Shown here: one piece after another, positions 17,950-27,895 of the stretch
Layout: every line of letters starts with the position of its first letter
Position numbering within the stretch: position 1 is the first letter of the stretch
Source: Butyrivibrio sp. INlla21
GTDB lineage: Bacteria; Bacillota; Clostridia; Lachnospirales; Lachnospiraceae
Direction: 5' to 3'
NCBI RefSeq assembly: GCF_900116875.1
Contig: NZ_FPCC01000005.1
Location: 1 to 64,000 of the forward strand
Length of the DNA stretch: 64,000 bases
The notes under the pieces: generated by a model
Databases searched by the model: none
Told to the model about the DNA's origin: nothing
What the model saw: only the letters and a program-made list of their open reading frames with translations
Translations under genes and position numbers: made by a program

Positions 17950-19215
17950 TTATTTAGCCTGTTTAAGTCTCTTGGAATCGTTATGTACGATCAGCGGCTG
18001 GCTGTCGCCATCGACACACGCCTCGGTGATAACGCACTCTGTGATCGTATCATCTGAAGGAATCTGATACATAACATCCATCATAGATTTTTCCATAATG
18101 GATCTGAGTCCTCTCGCTCCTGTCTCTCTTTCGTAGGCCATCTTGGCAATCTTGTGAACCGCCTCATCCTCGAATGAAAGCTTAACATTATCAAAATCAA
18201 AGAGCTTCTGATACTGCTTAACAAGAGCATTCTTGGGCTCTGTCAGAATTCTTACAAGAGCTTCCTCTGAAAGTCCCTCGAGAGTTACAGTGATAGGCAC
18301 ACGTCCTACGAACTCAGGGATAAGTCCAAACTTAACAAGATCCTGAGGAGTAACCTCTTTGAGAACTTCTCCGATCTCTCTTTCAGACTTATCTGCTATC
18401 TCTGCGTTAAATCCGATGGAATTGCGGTCAAGTCTTGCCTCAACAATCTTCTCAAGTCCGTCAAACGCACCGCCGCAGATAAACAGAATGTTGCTTGTAT
18501 CGATCTGAATAAGTTCCTGATGAGGATGCTTTCTTCCGCCCTGAGGGGGAACGCTGGCAATAGTTCCTTCCACGATCTTAAGAAGTGCCTGCTGAACGCC
18601 TTCACCGGAAACATCTCTTGTTATGGATACATTCTCGCTCTTCTTGGTAATCTTATCGATCTCGTCGATATAAACGATACCGTACTGAGCTCTCTCAATA
18701 TCATAATCCGCGTTCTGAATGAGCTTAAGAAGAATATTCTCAACGTCCTCACCTACGTAGCCTGCCTCTGTAAGAGTTGTGGCATCCGCAATAGCGAAAG
18801 GCACATTGATAATCTTGGCAAGTGTCTGCGCAAGATAGGTCTTACCTGAACCTGTAGGTCCAACCATGATGATGTTACTCTTCTGAAGTTCAACCTCGTT
18901 CTTATCTTCGGACTTAGGTGCCATAACACGCTTATAGTGATTATAAACGGAAACGGCGAGAACCTTCTTGGCCTCTTCCTGTCCGATTACATAATCATCA
19001 AGGAAGTTCCTGATCTCTGCGGGCTTAAGCAGGTTAATCTGCTGATTGCCTGTCTGGACAGGCTCATCCTCGAACTCTTCATCGATAATATCTGAGCAGA
19101 TCTCTACACATTCGTCGCAGATATACACCCCCGCGGGACCTGCTATCAATTTTCTTACCTGATCCTGTGTCTTGTTACAAAAAGAGCACCTGATCTCTGC
19201 CGGGTTCTTTGCCAT
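17950..19215 (-). CDS. clpX: ClpX, ATPase subunit of the Clp protease
   Basis: This 421-residue AAA+ unfoldase feeds substrates to ClpP. The N-terminal C4 zinc finger ([10 protein letters not shown]...CDECVEIC) is intact. It also has Walker A GPTGSGKT, Walker [11 protein letters not shown], the sensor GGAFDGLE, and the ClpP-binding IGF loop as RNSIGFNAE. Its start overlaps the last base of the clpP stop, so the two are coupled. Full length for the family. Confidence 0.97.
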   Translation of the reverse strand: MAKNPAEIRCSFCNKTQDQVRKLIAGPAGVYICDECVEICSDIIDEEFEDEPVQTGNQQINLLKPAEIRNFLDDYVIGQEEAKKVLAVSVYNHYKRVMAPKSEDKNEVELQKSNIIMVGPTGSGKTYLAQTLAKIINVPFAIADATTLTEAGYVGEDVENILLKLIQNADYDIERAQYGIVYIDEIDKITKKSENVSITRDVSGEGVQQALLKIVEGTIASVPPQGGRKHPHQELIQIDTSNILFICGGAFDGLEKIVEARLDRNSIGFNAEIADKSEREIGEVLKEVTPQDLVKFGLIPEFVGRVPITVTLEGLSEEALVRILTEPKNALVKQYQKLFDFDNVKLSFEDEAVHKIAKMAYERETGARGLRSIMEKSMMDVMYQIPSDDTITECVITEACVDGDSQPLIVHNDSKRLKQAK

Positions 19216-19817
19216 TATTTTTTATCCTCTTTCTTGGGACGATTCTCAACAATTGAATCGATAAGGCCATAATCAAGAGCTTCCTGTGCTGACATCCAGT
19301 TATCTCTCTCTGTATCAGCGCATACCTGCTCATAAGGCTTACCTGTGTTCTCAGCGAGCATTCTGTTAAGTTTTTCCTTAGTCTTAAGGATATGCTTAGC
19401 AGCGATCTCAATCTCTGTTGCCTGTCCCTGTGTTCCGCCAAGGGGCTGGTGAATCATGATCTCAGCATTGGGAAGAGCCATACGCTTGCCCTTTGCTCCG
19501 CCTGCAAGAAGGAATGCTCCCATGCTTGCTGCCATACCGATGCAGATAGTACTTACATCGCATTTGATATAGTGCATTGTATCGTAGATTGCCATTCCGG
19601 ATGTGATCTCTCCTCCGGGGCTGTTGATGTACATATGTATATCCTTATTGGGATCCTCAGCCTCAAGGAACAAAAGCTGAGCCACAACTATGCTGGCACT
19701 CTGTGCATTGACCTCCTCGCCTAAAAAAACGATTCTTTCTTTTAAAAGTCTGGAGTAAATATCATAAGATCTCTCTCCGCGGCTTGTCTGTTCAATGACG
19801 TAAGGTATTAAACTCAT
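19215..19817 (-). CDS. clpP: ClpP, serine protease subunit
   Basis: This 200-residue peptidase forms the chamber of ClpXP. The catalytic triad is visible: Ser in [11 protein letters not shown], His in MIHQPLGG and Asp in [10 protein letters not shown]. Length is typical. In related bacteria tig normally lies directly upstream; here about 9.4 kb of carbohydrate and signalling genes lie between tig (29178-30659) and clpP. A TATAAT -10 at 19860-19865 allows independent transcription. Confidence 0.97.
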   Translation of the reverse strand: MSLIPYVIEQTSRGERSYDIYSRLLKERIVFLGEEVNAQSASIVVAQLLFLEAEDPNKDIHMYINSPGGEITSGMAIYDTMHYIKCDVSTICIGMAASMGAFLLAGGAKGKRMALPNAEIMIHQPLGGTQGQATEIEIAAKHILKTKEKLNRMLAENTGKPYEQVCADTERDNWMSAQEALDYGLIDSIVENRPKKEDKK

Positions 19818-19859
19818 AATTTCTCCTTCTCTAGCCTTGATAATAATAATCCAATATCC

Positions 19860-19865
19860 ATTATA
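19860..19865 (-). promoter_or_regulatory. -10 element of clpP
   Basis: A perfect TATAAT on the minus strand lies 42 nt before the clpP ATG, just after the terminator of the GH28 gene. The -35 region is AT-rich with no clear match. Confidence 0.5.
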
Positions 19866-19882
19866 TCAGTTAATAATAAAAA

Positions 19883-19917
19883 AAACATCCCGCAAACTAT
19901 TTGTTTACGGGATGTTT
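19883..19917 (-). terminator. Terminator of the carbohydrate operon
   Basis: A long stem (aaacatcccg / cgggatgttt plus inner pairs) is followed by TTTTTT on the minus strand, 38 nt after the GH28 stop. It isolates clpP from the upstream operon. Confidence 0.85.
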
Positions 19918-19954
19918 ATAATTACAAGTCAAAAGAAACCTCATTTTTACTTGA

Positions 19955-21244
19955 TCAAGTTTCAAATATATATTCTTTCATGCTGTCATCGATGCTGAGT
20001 ATACCTTCAACAGTGACATCCTCAGTCTCTCTTAGAACAACCTCCGGAAGCTTTCCGATAACCCTGCCTCTTTCGGAAGGTCTCTCGTCAAGCGCCATTT
20101 CTTTTCTATTGCTCTGATCTGTAAAAAGGATCCTGATATCCTTGATCTCAACGTTAGTAACCGGAGAAAAATTCTCTCCTGCTATTATAATAGGTGCTTC
20201 GCTCTTCATGACCATGTGATCTATATAGACATCGTGTACTTTACCCGGGAGTCTGTCAACATTCGCACGCTTTGCCACGGAAATAAAAATAGGTTCACCT
20301 TCGCCCCACCAGGTACAGACGCCGTCGATCCTCTCTGCGCAGCTTGCAAAGTTTCTTGTATTTCCGCTGATATGATGTGCGATGATATTATATATCTCTC
20401 CTCCGTCACGAGACCATATTCCTATACCTCTTATACAGTCCCTGATGACGCAATCGGATACGATCACATCATGTATGTCGCCGTATGTTTCCGTTCCCAC
20501 TTTGATCGCAGTGCAATTTGTTTTAAGAATACAGCCGGAAACGACGACATTTTCGCTCTCACCGTATTTTTTGTACATAGGAGCCGTAGACTTTATTACA
20601 ATGCAATCATCACCGCTAACTATGTTGCAACCTCTGATTATCACATTCTTACAGCAGTCCGGATCTATTCCGTCGGTATTTGGGCCGCGCTTATTATTCA
20701 TAATCCTGATATTCTCTATCCTGACCCCGTTACAGCCCGCCATATGAAGTGTCCAGAAAGCCGAATCTTTGAACGTAACATCCATTATCGTAAGATTTTC
20801 TATATCTTCAAGGAAGCTCATCCTGGGCCTGAAGCCTTTGACATTGAGAGGGCATTCCTTCAATGCCCCTTCGGGCTCATCATCAAAAAAGACTTCTCTA
20901 CCCTGACCGTCAATGATTCCCGTTCCGGAGATTGTAATATTTCTCTCATGGCACGCATAAAGAAAGCATCCGCCTTCCCAACCCGTATCATCGTTGTCAT
21001 CGTCAAAATCCTTGGAAAAATCTATCATATCCGCTTCATTAAGACTTGATATCAGCGTGGCACCGCTTTCAAGATGAAGCTCAACATTCGATCTGAGCCT
21101 TAACGTGCCTGAAAGGTACTTCCCGGGCGGAAATATAACCCTCCCCCCATTTTCGCTGCATCTGTCTATCGCAGCCTGAATAGCGTCTGTGCACTTCGTG
21201 ACGCCATCAGGAATAGCATAATAATCCAAAACATTAAAATCCAT
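19955..21244 (-). CDS. GH28-like (polygalacturonase-type) glycoside hydrolase
   Basis: This 429-residue right-handed beta-helix protein has no signal peptide and so is probably cytoplasmic. It has the GH28 Asp motifs NTDGID (189-194) and GDD (211-213). The usual GHG motif is replaced by NCTAIKVG (243-250), and the RIK motif region reads RGIGIWS. It is therefore a divergent member, perhaps an exo-acting enzyme on short pectic oligomers. Its start overlaps the end of the preceding hydrolase gene by 11 nt. Position with ABC permeases, a binding protein and GH43 supports use of imported plant oligosaccharides. Confidence 0.8.
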   Translation of the reverse strand: MDFNVLDYYAIPDGVTKCTDAIQAAIDRCSENGGRVIFPPGKYLSGTLRLRSNVELHLESGATLISSLNEADMIDFSKDFDDDNDDTGWEGGCFLYACHERNITISGTGIIDGQGREVFFDDEPEGALKECPLNVKGFRPRMSFLEDIENLTIMDVTFKDSAFWTLHMAGCNGVRIENIRIMNNKRGPNTDGIDPDCCKNVIIRGCNIVSGDDCIVIKSTAPMYKKYGESENVVVSGCILKTNCTAIKVGTETYGDIHDVIVSDCVIRDCIRGIGIWSRDGGEIYNIIAHHISGNTRNFASCAERIDGVCTWWGEGEPIFISVAKRANVDRLPGKVHDVYIDHMVMKSEAPIIIAGENFSPVTNVEIKDIRILFTDQSNRKEMALDERPSERGRVIGKLPEVVLRETEDVTVEGILSIDDSMKEYIFET

Positions 21245-22640
21245 TATATCTTACCAATACCTTTCCGCTAAGGTCAGTTTCTACTCTACAGCCTCTTTCA
21301 CAGGAAAAAACTTCTTTTCCGTCTATATAGGCTATGCTCTTATCACTGCAATTCTCAAGTCTGAAAGAGCGGTCAAACCAATGATATTCATAATATGTTT
21401 CCGGTCCTTTGGCTGCGCCCCAGATAAGTCTGTCTCTACACAATTCAACACCGTACATTCTACCTATATACTCAAGCACCGAAAGCATCGCAGGGCCGTA
21501 TGCATCCTGCTCTCCGGTTACACCTGTCAGTGAAGGTTCCATGGTAAAAGGGTCATACTGTTGAACAAACACGCAGTTTTCTCCGATAGCTTCAAAAAGC
21601 TTATTTCCAAGCCTTGGTATGAGATCATATAATCCGTAGTTTTCGAGCGCCCTTATTGCTCTTTGATATGTAAGTGCCTGTGACTGTCCGCTCCAGCTGT
21701 TGACCTTTTCATTTCTAAAAAGAGGATCACTGGCGGCAACAGAAGGAAGGGGCATATTAGTCCAAAATTCTTTTTCATTTAGAAGATGTTCGTTGACAAA
21801 GCGTTTCGCATCAGACTCCGATATGCAATTCCAATACATGAGTCTTAACGTGTTATGCAAAAGCGTGGGCATAAAACCATGATCTTTATCTCTGTCAAAA
21901 AAAGCACCTCTCTCATCGTTCCACAGATAGTCTCTTAGACTTTTTTTTATCTTTTCGGCGTCCTTTAAATGCTTCTGTGCAATTTCTTTTTCACCGAGTA
22001 TTTCCGCTATATCCGCCATGGTTTTTCTTGAACTGTAAGAATAACCCATAAAATCCATTGACGCGATAGGAACCACTCTGTATCCGGTAGGCGCCGTCTC
22101 TCCCTCCCAGTAATTGGGAGCATCTGCGTATCTTTTGCCATTATCCTCACCGGTATCATAAACGCACCAGCTTTCAAGACATCCGTCATTATCGGAATCT
22201 CTGTACTTCCATAAGTATCCGTCAAACCTCAGCAGCGTCTCATATAATTGTTCCAGGTATTCCTTATCTTTACCCGCCAGATAATATACATCCAGTGCAG
22301 GCTCCGCAAAACAGAATCCCTGAAACTTATCAAATTGCGGTATTATCTTACCGTTTATATTCTCTATGCTTCCGGGAAGCCTTCCGTCCAAGCTTTGATA
22401 GTCCATAAAGATTCTTTGGTTATTGATGGCAGCCTCAAGATCTCTTTTGGCATACATAGCTCCTCCCATAGGTTGAGTTTCAAGCCATACCTTCTCGTAA
22501 CCGCCTCCTTCTATCAAAACCTTTACATCTCCAAATTTTTTTAGATTAAGTTTGCTTTTTTCATCCGCGGAATCACATAGTTTTTTTAGTAATCTGTCAT
22601 TAGTGTCGAACTTAACATATGTTTTTCCCATAGATGTCAT
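21234..22640 (-). CDS. (alpha/alpha)6-barrel glycoside hydrolase (MGH1/GH63/GH37-like)
   Basis: This 468-residue protein without a signal peptide has repeated helical hairpins with aromatic motifs: YRDSDNDGCLESWCVYDTGE, WNDERGAFFDRD, LPSVAASDPLF and GVTGEQDAYGP. This is the layout of inverting glycosidases of clan GH-G and relatives (trehalase, mannosylglycerate hydrolase, GH63). Asp in DSDNDG and Glu in TGEQDAYGP are candidate catalytic residues. Substrate is unknown; it probably trims an oligosaccharide imported by the adjacent transporter. It overlaps the upstream permease gene by 4 nt (ATGA), and ATG 22631 is an alternative start. Confidence 0.65.
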   Translation of the reverse strand: MTSMGKTYVKFDTNDRLLKKLCDSADEKSKLNLKKFGDVKVLIEGGGYEKVWLETQPMGGAMYAKRDLEAAINNQRIFMDYQSLDGRLPGSIENINGKIIPQFDKFQGFCFAEPALDVYYLAGKDKEYLEQLYETLLRFDGYLWKYRDSDNDGCLESWCVYDTGEDNGKRYADAPNYWEGETAPTGYRVVPIASMDFMGYSYSSRKTMADIAEILGEKEIAQKHLKDAEKIKKSLRDYLWNDERGAFFDRDKDHGFMPTLLHNTLRLMYWNCISESDAKRFVNEHLLNEKEFWTNMPLPSVAASDPLFRNEKVNSWSGQSQALTYQRAIRALENYGLYDLIPRLGNKLFEAIGENCVFVQQYDPFTMEPSLTGVTGEQDAYGPAMLSVLEYIGRMYGVELCRDRLIWGAAKGPETYYEYHWFDRSFRLENCSDKSIAYIDGKEVFSCERGCRVETDLSGKVLVRYNGF

Positions 22641-23479
22641 CCCTTCAATCCACTGGTTCCGATTCCTTCAACAAGATACTTGTTAAAGAACAGGAATATC
22701 AAAAATACAGGCATAAGTGAAAGAGTTGACATGGCAAACATCGCACCAAAATCCGTCACGGACGCAGAATCCGCAAACAGCTTGATCGCGATGGATGCTG
22801 TGTAAGACTGCGGTCTTGATAAATAAAGCAGCGGTCCCATATAGTCATCCCACTTCCAGTAAAACTGTATAATAACTGTTGTAACGATCGCAGGTTTTAA
22901 AAGCGGCAGAATTATTCTTGCATAGATGCTGTATTTGCTGCATCCGTCAATCTTGGCTGCCTCGTCAAGTTCTCTGGGAATTCCCTGCATAAACTGCATC
23001 ATCTGATATATGAAAAATGCCTGTCCGCAAAAATACGGAAGTATGAGCGGAACATAGCCGGGTACCAGATGTAATCTGTAGTAGATCAAATACTGAGGGA
23101 TCATGATAACCTGCGCAGGGAGCATCATAGTTGCAAGCATACAGGTAAACCACAGATTTCTTCCTCTGAATTTGATCCTTGAAAGAGCATAAGCTACAAG
23201 TGAAGACGAAATAACCGTTCCAAAGGTAGCAACCGATGTAACAACAAAAGAATTTAAAAAGAATGTCGCGAAAGTGGTTCCTCCAAAGCCCTTCCATCCG
23301 TTTGGATAATTTGAAAGAACAAGCTCTTTTGGAATCAGACTAAGAGTTCCCCTCAGTATCTCCGCGTTGTTTTTAAACGAACCGCTTATCATCCACAAAA
23401 CGGGATATATCATTATAAAACCGAAAAGCAATACCAAAGCATGATACAGTACTTTTCTGATAGTTTTCCTTTCTCTCAT
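22637..23479 (-). CDS. ABC sugar transporter permease, MalG type
   Basis: This 280-residue integral membrane protein has six predicted helices and the EAA loop PRELDEAAKIDGCSKYSIYARIILP, here as EAAKIDG, which contacts the ATPase. Family: carbohydrate uptake transporter 1 (CUT1). It lies 10 nt after its partner permease. No ATPase gene is in the cluster, so a shared MsmK-type ATPase elsewhere is likely. Confidence 0.92.
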   Translation of the reverse strand: MRERKTIRKVLYHALVLLFGFIMIYPVLWMISGSFKNNAEILRGTLSLIPKELVLSNYPNGWKGFGGTTFATFFLNSFVVTSVATFGTVISSSLVAYALSRIKFRGRNLWFTCMLATMMLPAQVIMIPQYLIYYRLHLVPGYVPLILPYFCGQAFFIYQMMQFMQGIPRELDEAAKIDGCSKYSIYARIILPLLKPAIVTTVIIQFYWKWDDYMGPLLYLSRPQSYTASIAIKLFADSASVTDFGAMFAMSTLSLMPVFLIFLFFNKYLVEGIGTSGLKG

Positions 23480-23489
23480 GATGTCCTCC

Positions 23490-24410
23490 TTATGATTCCG
23501 ACTCGGAAAATACCCAGAACTTGGAACTCTTAAATATTGCCAGAGTGATCAAACTCATAACCACAAGCATTACCCAGCTCATTGCGCAGGCATAGCCCAT
23601 CTTGTTGTACTTAAATGCCTGATTGTAGACATTGAGCGCATAGAGCATAGTTCCGTTGTTGGGACCTCCCGCCGTGATAACAAAGGCCTGAGTGAAAGTC
23701 ATAAATGCAGAAATTGTCTGCATTACAAGATTGTATAAAATGATCGGTGACAGACAGGGCATCGTTATCTTAAAGAAACGCTGGAACCCGTTTGCTCCGT
23801 CAATTTCAGCTGCTTCGTAGTATGTAGTCGGGATCTCTTTTAGCCCGGCTGCAAATATGATCATTGATGAACCAAACTGCCATACTGCCATAAGCATCAG
23901 CGGATATATCGCAAGCTTTTCATCACCGAACCAATTGACCCTTCCAAGACCTATGCTTGTAAAGAGGGTATTGAAAAGACCTTTTCTTGCAAAAAGCTGT
24001 TTCCATACAAGTGCAACGGCAACAGAACCTCCGACAAGCGAAGGTACATAATACAATGATCTGTATAATGTGACCATCTTACTCTTTCTTGTAAGTACAA
24101 AAGCAACCAAAAGAGCAAAGGCAAGCTTCATCGGAACTGACATAAGCACATACTTAAGTGTTATCATAATGGATTTGGCAAAAACCTCATCCTTAAAAAG
24201 CGTTGCAAAATTCTTGAGTCCTACAAATACTGCCTGCTTATTTCCAAGAGAATAATCCGTAAAGGAATAATAAAGCGACATACATATAGGAATCAGTGAA
24301 AAGCATACAAAACCAAAGATAAACGGCGCTGCGAAAACATGTCCCACCACCGTGTCACTGTTAAAGCCGGTTCTGAGTTTTTCCTTCGAACTATTACTCT
24401 TGTTATTCAA
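23490..24410 (-). CDS. ABC sugar transporter permease, MalF type
   Basis: This 306-residue CUT1 permease has six to seven membrane helices and an EAA loop with YEAAEIDGANGFQRF. It pairs with the MalG-type permease immediately downstream. The binding-protein gene lies upstream, separated by a strong hairpin at 24481-24515 that could lower permease expression relative to the binding protein. Confidence 0.92.
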   Translation of the reverse strand: MNNKSNSSKEKLRTGFNSDTVVGHVFAAPFIFGFVCFSLIPICMSLYYSFTDYSLGNKQAVFVGLKNFATLFKDEVFAKSIMITLKYVLMSVPMKLAFALLVAFVLTRKSKMVTLYRSLYYVPSLVGGSVAVALVWKQLFARKGLFNTLFTSIGLGRVNWFGDEKLAIYPLMLMAVWQFGSSMIIFAAGLKEIPTTYYEAAEIDGANGFQRFFKITMPCLSPIILYNLVMQTISAFMTFTQAFVITAGGPNNGTMLYALNVYNQAFKYNKMGYACAMSWVMLVVMSLITLAIFKSSKFWVFSESES

Positions 24411-24480
24411 AGCTCATTCCTCCTGATCACTGCACAAAAGCTTACATAAAAAAGCTTTTGATATAAATTCTCTAATAATA

Positions 24481-24515
24481 AATCCCGCCTTTACGTTGAA
24501 ATTAAAGGCGGGATT
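24481..24515 (-). terminator. Intra-operon hairpin between binding protein and permeases
   Basis: A perfect 13-bp stem (aatcccgccttta / taaaggcgggatt) with a 9-nt loop is followed by a weak T-rich tract. It is probably a partial terminator or mRNA stabiliser giving more binding protein than permease. Confidence 0.75.
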
Positions 24516-24523
24516 ATAATGAA

Positions 24524-25909
24524 TTATTTGAAGATTGCTTCTGCGTCAGCGTAAGTCTTTTCAGCCGCTTCCGCAGCGGTAATCTCGCCGCTTGCTACCT
24601 GCTGAATATAATTCAGGTAATTGTCAACGACCTGATCGTGTCCGTCAGGCGAAAGTACGTTGATTTCCTTTGGTGTAGGGAAATTACTTACTTTATCAAC
24701 ATAGTCATACATTATCTGCTGACCTTCGCTGGCATTAGCTGAAAGCGCAGCTCTTACATCTTCATTTGCAGGAATTCCTCTTTCTGCCTGAAGGATATTG
24801 TTACATGCGATATTGGTCTCAAACCATGCTATGAACTCTGCTGCTGCCTTCTTATTCTCGGAATCCTGAGATACACAGAACATCTGAGATGACTGTATAT
24901 GAGCTCCGGAGTTACCGTCCTTCTTTACTCTCGGAATTGTGGCAAGTGCAAGTGTTCTTCCCTGCTCTTTGCACGCATCATATATTGTAGGGAACTGATT
25001 AACCGCAACCCATGTCATTGCAGCCTCACCTGTCACAAGGAAATCGTTCTCAATATTTGTAACCTCTGCTGAAGCTCCCGCATCGGGATATGAGCCCTTC
25101 TTGATCATATCTGCTCTCATCTGAATGAAAGGCTCAAGCATCTTGGGATCGTCAAATCCCATCCCTGTAAGATCAAGATTATAGAAGCTGTACTGCCCAA
25201 GCTCACCCTGCTGTCCTATATAAGTTGAAAGACCTGCGATAGCATCGGAAGTTACGAATGTTGATGATCCGAAGATTCCAAGCTTATCTGTTATAAGGTC
25301 AGCAGCCTCTTTATAGTCATCCCAAGTCCAATCATCTGTGGGAAGCTTGGCACCTGCCTCTTCAAACATTGCAGGATCATAAGCAATACCATATGTATTG
25401 ATACCGTTTGTAATACCAAGCTGTACTCCGTCCTTGGTCTGAGTTGTCTTGAGATTAGCTTCTGAAATACCGGAAAGATCTATAACTCCGGAAGAAATAT
25501 ACTCATCAAGCGGATAGATCTTATCCATATACTGCGGGAAGTTTCCGCCAAGCTGGAACACATCCCAAACTTCATCTGAAGCTACCAAAGTCTTAAGCTT
25601 GGTAAAATAATCATCAAATGAATAATACTCATATTCGAAATGAATATTGGGGTTAATGCTCTCATAGAGTTCGATAGCCGCGATAGTCTTATCATGTCTG
25701 TCCTGTGAGCCCCACCAAGCCATTCTGAGAGTAATGTCCTCATTACCGCTTGTGTTTTTTAGCTCATCGCTCGCTGCGTTTTCTGTTTTATTATCTGTCT
25801 GAGATTGAGCTGCAGGCTGTTCTGCCGCTGTTCCGGCGCTGTTACCGCATCCCATTAAAGAAACCGCAAGCATTGCTGCTGCAAGAATAGAACTTAATAC
25901 CTTCTTCAT
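24524..25909 (-). CDS. ABC sugar-binding lipoprotein
   Basis: This 461-residue extracellular solute-binding protein family 1 member starts at 25909, where TAGGAGGGAA lies directly upstream. The lipoprotein signal ends at LMGC. LRMAWWGSQDRHDKTIAAIE and TNGINTYGIAYDPAMFEEAG are typical of CUT1 sugar-binding proteins. Together with the permeases and cytoplasmic hydrolases downstream it should capture plant-derived oligosaccharides. It is transcribed from the promoter at 25978-26006. Confidence 0.93.
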   Translation of the reverse strand: MKKVLSSILAAAMLAVSLMGCGNSAGTAAEQPAAQSQTDNKTENAASDELKNTSGNEDITLRMAWWGSQDRHDKTIAAIELYESINPNIHFEYEYYSFDDYFTKLKTLVASDEVWDVFQLGGNFPQYMDKIYPLDEYISSGVIDLSGISEANLKTTQTKDGVQLGITNGINTYGIAYDPAMFEEAGAKLPTDDWTWDDYKEAADLITDKLGIFGSSTFVTSDAIAGLSTYIGQQGELGQYSFYNLDLTGMGFDDPKMLEPFIQMRADMIKKGSYPDAGASAEVTNIENDFLVTGEAAMTWVAVNQFPTIYDACKEQGRTLALATIPRVKKDGNSGAHIQSSQMFCVSQDSENKKAAAEFIAWFETNIACNNILQAERGIPANEDVRAALSANASEGQQIMYDYVDKVSNFPTPKEINVLSPDGHDQVVDNYLNYIQQVASGEITAAEAAEKTYADAEAIFK

Positions 25910-25977
25910 GTTCCCTCCTAAGTTCTTTACCAAATGATTGTTATTTGTTTTTCGTTAAGACGTCTTCCGTTGTACAA

Positions 25978-26006
25978 ATTGTATAGACTACAATAGATTT
26001 ATTCAA
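25978..26006 (-). promoter_or_regulatory. Promoter of the binding-protein operon
   Basis: Minus strand TTGAAT (26001-26006), 17 nt, TACAAT (25978-25983). Just downstream is a perfect 10-bp palindrome AAGACGTCTT (25957-25966). The AraC-type regulator gene is immediately upstream. Confidence 0.6.
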
Positions 26007-26062
26007 TATTTTTGGTTGTTTGTGACATCGGAGTGAAAATAGGGGCATTTTTCAAACTATAT

Positions 26063-26923
26063 TTACCTGTGTCTTGTTATCCTTTTTCTATATTGAAAAG
26101 GCGTAACCTCCATTTGCTTCTTAAAAACTCTTTCAAAGTAAGTCAGGCTGTCATACCCAAGGATATTAGCTATTTCAGTCATACTGTATTTCTCGTTCAT
26201 AAGATACATCTTACTGGCCGCTATCCTGCAAAGATTGATGTACTCAGATATAGTGAAGTTAGTCACTTCTTTGAATATTCTACTCAAATAAGAATTGCTC
26301 ATATAAAACTGCTTGGAAAGAGACTCCACGGAATCAATATGAGCATAGTTTTCGGCAATATAATCAGCGACCTGATGGACTCTCTTTTGCTTCTCTGCAT
26401 GTGTCTTCATTCCGTCTTCGCTAAGCTTTGCCGCCTTGCGTTTTTCCCACTTGTTATGCTCCGAAAAGAATTCAAGGATTGCAAGCTTTATCTTGGTTTC
26501 CCGAAGATCAGACTTATCCTCTGTCTCGACATTTCGGATAACTTCAATAACCTTTTTAAAGCTGTCAGTATCTCCGACGCGATATACTCCGTGGTGAACA
26601 GTAAAAAAAGTTTGCATATCGATACCAAGGAGCTCGCAAAGTGGTTCAAAAATACTCTCTTCCAGCTCAACAAGAAGCCTGTCGTGATATTTTCCTCCAA
26701 TAATACAGGTCTTAGCGATCATCTTTTTGTCAATTATCGCCAAGCATCCTTTTGTCATCCTATAGCAGACACCATCTACAAAAAAATATCTCTCTCCGTC
26801 AAAGATGTATTGGAGCTGATATTCATTGTGATAAAAACCCAGCTTGGATGTGAAATCTCTGTCACGCGCCACACGTCCGACAGCAATACCGTTAAATTTT
26901 TCTCTGTAAAACGAACTATACAT
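26063..26923 (-). CDS. AraC-family transcription regulator
   Basis: This 286-residue regulator has an N-terminal cupin-like sensor domain (1-about 150) and a C-terminal double HTH of about 100 residues: SVESLSKQFYMSNSYLSRIF and SMTEIANILGYDSLTYFERV, then the usual end KKQMEVTPFQYRKR. It lies directly upstream of the binding protein and hydrolase operon, and divergent from the GH43 gene, so it probably activates both in response to a sugar. Confidence 0.92.
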   Translation of the reverse strand: MYSSFYREKFNGIAVGRVARDRDFTSKLGFYHNEYQLQYIFDGERYFFVDGVCYRMTKGCLAIIDKKMIAKTCIIGGKYHDRLLVELEESIFEPLCELLGIDMQTFFTVHHGVYRVGDTDSFKKVIEVIRNVETEDKSDLRETKIKLAILEFFSEHNKWEKRKAAKLSEDGMKTHAEKQKRVHQVADYIAENYAHIDSVESLSKQFYMSNSYLSRIFKEVTNFTISEYINLCRIAASKMYLMNEKYSMTEIANILGYDSLTYFERVFKKQMEVTPFQYRKRITRHR

Positions 26924-27024
26924 TTTACTCCTTTGATGCTAATGTATTTGTCATGATGAATCACATATTTGTTTTTTGATCTGCATCTTCCACAATATCA
27001 TTTCAATATGTGAGGTGTATTTAC

Positions 27025-27891
27025 ATGTTATTACAAGAAATAAATATTCGCGACCCTTTTATTTTACCCGATAACGAAACCTATTATCTTTTTGGAACCA
27101 GAGCTAAAACCTGTTGGGGTAAAGCAGATGGTTTTGACGGTTACAAAAGTAAGGATCTGGTAAACTGGGACGGGCCGTATGAAGTATTTAATCGTCCCGA
27201 GGGCTTCTGGGCAGATAAGAACTATTGGGCTCCCGAAGTTCATAAATACAACGGCTCTTTCTACATGTTTGCGACCTTCAATTCCGAATCCCTGGATAAA
27301 AAAGGTACCATGATATTAAAGGCCGACACTCCGCTTGGACCTTACAGACTCCACAGTGACGGTAAGATCACCCCCGACGAATGGAACTGCCTTGACGGGA
27401 CCTTTTATGTCTCCGGATCCGGAAAGCCTTATATGGTGTTCAGCCATGAATGGGTGGATATCGGAGACGGAGAAATCTGTTATGTCGAACTTTCAATCGA
27501 TCTTAAGACCGCGGTATCCGCGCCCAAAACTTTATTCTCTGCATCAGAAGCAAAGCCTTGGGTTTCATCCATAACACACAGAAGCCGGAACGAGCCGGTT
27601 TATGTTACTGACGGTCCTTTCATGTACCGAACAAATAACGGCGAACTTATTATGCTATGGGCAACTTTTTCAGACGGTAATTATGCCGAAGGAATCGCAA
27701 GGTCTGACAACGGTGAAATAGACGGAAACTGGTCAATTGATAAAGTGCCGCTCTTTGATAAAGACGGCGGACACGGAATGCTTTTTAGAACCTTTGAAGG
27801 AAATCTCAATCTAGTCCTTCATCAGCCAAACGAAACTCCACTCGAGCACCCTGTTCTTATTCCAATTGACGAAAAAAGGCTGAAAGCATAA
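27025..27891 (+). CDS. GH43-family glycosidase
   Basis: This 288-residue five-bladed beta-propeller enzyme has no signal peptide. The first-blade motif NIRDPFILPD contains the catalytic base Asp of GH43. NYWAPEVHKYNG and LDGTFYVSGSG are further blade motifs, and VTDGPFMYRT follows. GH43 enzymes cut arabinosyl, xylosyl or related residues. The ATG at 27025 is preferred over a GTG at 27010 because GAGGTG lies 8 nt upstream. It is divergent from the AraC gene and part of the same oligosaccharide-use locus. Confidence 0.87.
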   Translation: MLLQEINIRDPFILPDNETYYLFGTRAKTCWGKADGFDGYKSKDLVNWDGPYEVFNRPEGFWADKNYWAPEVHKYNGSFYMFATFNSESLDKKGTMILKADTPLGPYRLHSDGKITPDEWNCLDGTFYVSGSGKPYMVFSHEWVDIGDGEICYVELSIDLKTAVSAPKTLFSASEAKPWVSSITHRSRNEPVYVTDGPFMYRTNNGELIMLWATFSDGNYAEGIARSDNGEIDGNWSIDKVPLFDKDGGHGMLFRTFEGNLNLVLHQPNETPLEHPVLIPIDEKRLKA

Positions 27892-27895
27892 TTAT

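Noticed and set aside
20216-21049. Plus-strand reading frame of 277 codons opposite the GH28-like gene
   Set aside because: It is an antisense shadow; the minus-strand frame has family motifs and an operon context.
26012-26956. Plus-strand reading frame of 314 codons opposite the AraC gene
   Set aside because: The minus frame contains an unmistakable AraC HTH; the plus frame shows no motif.
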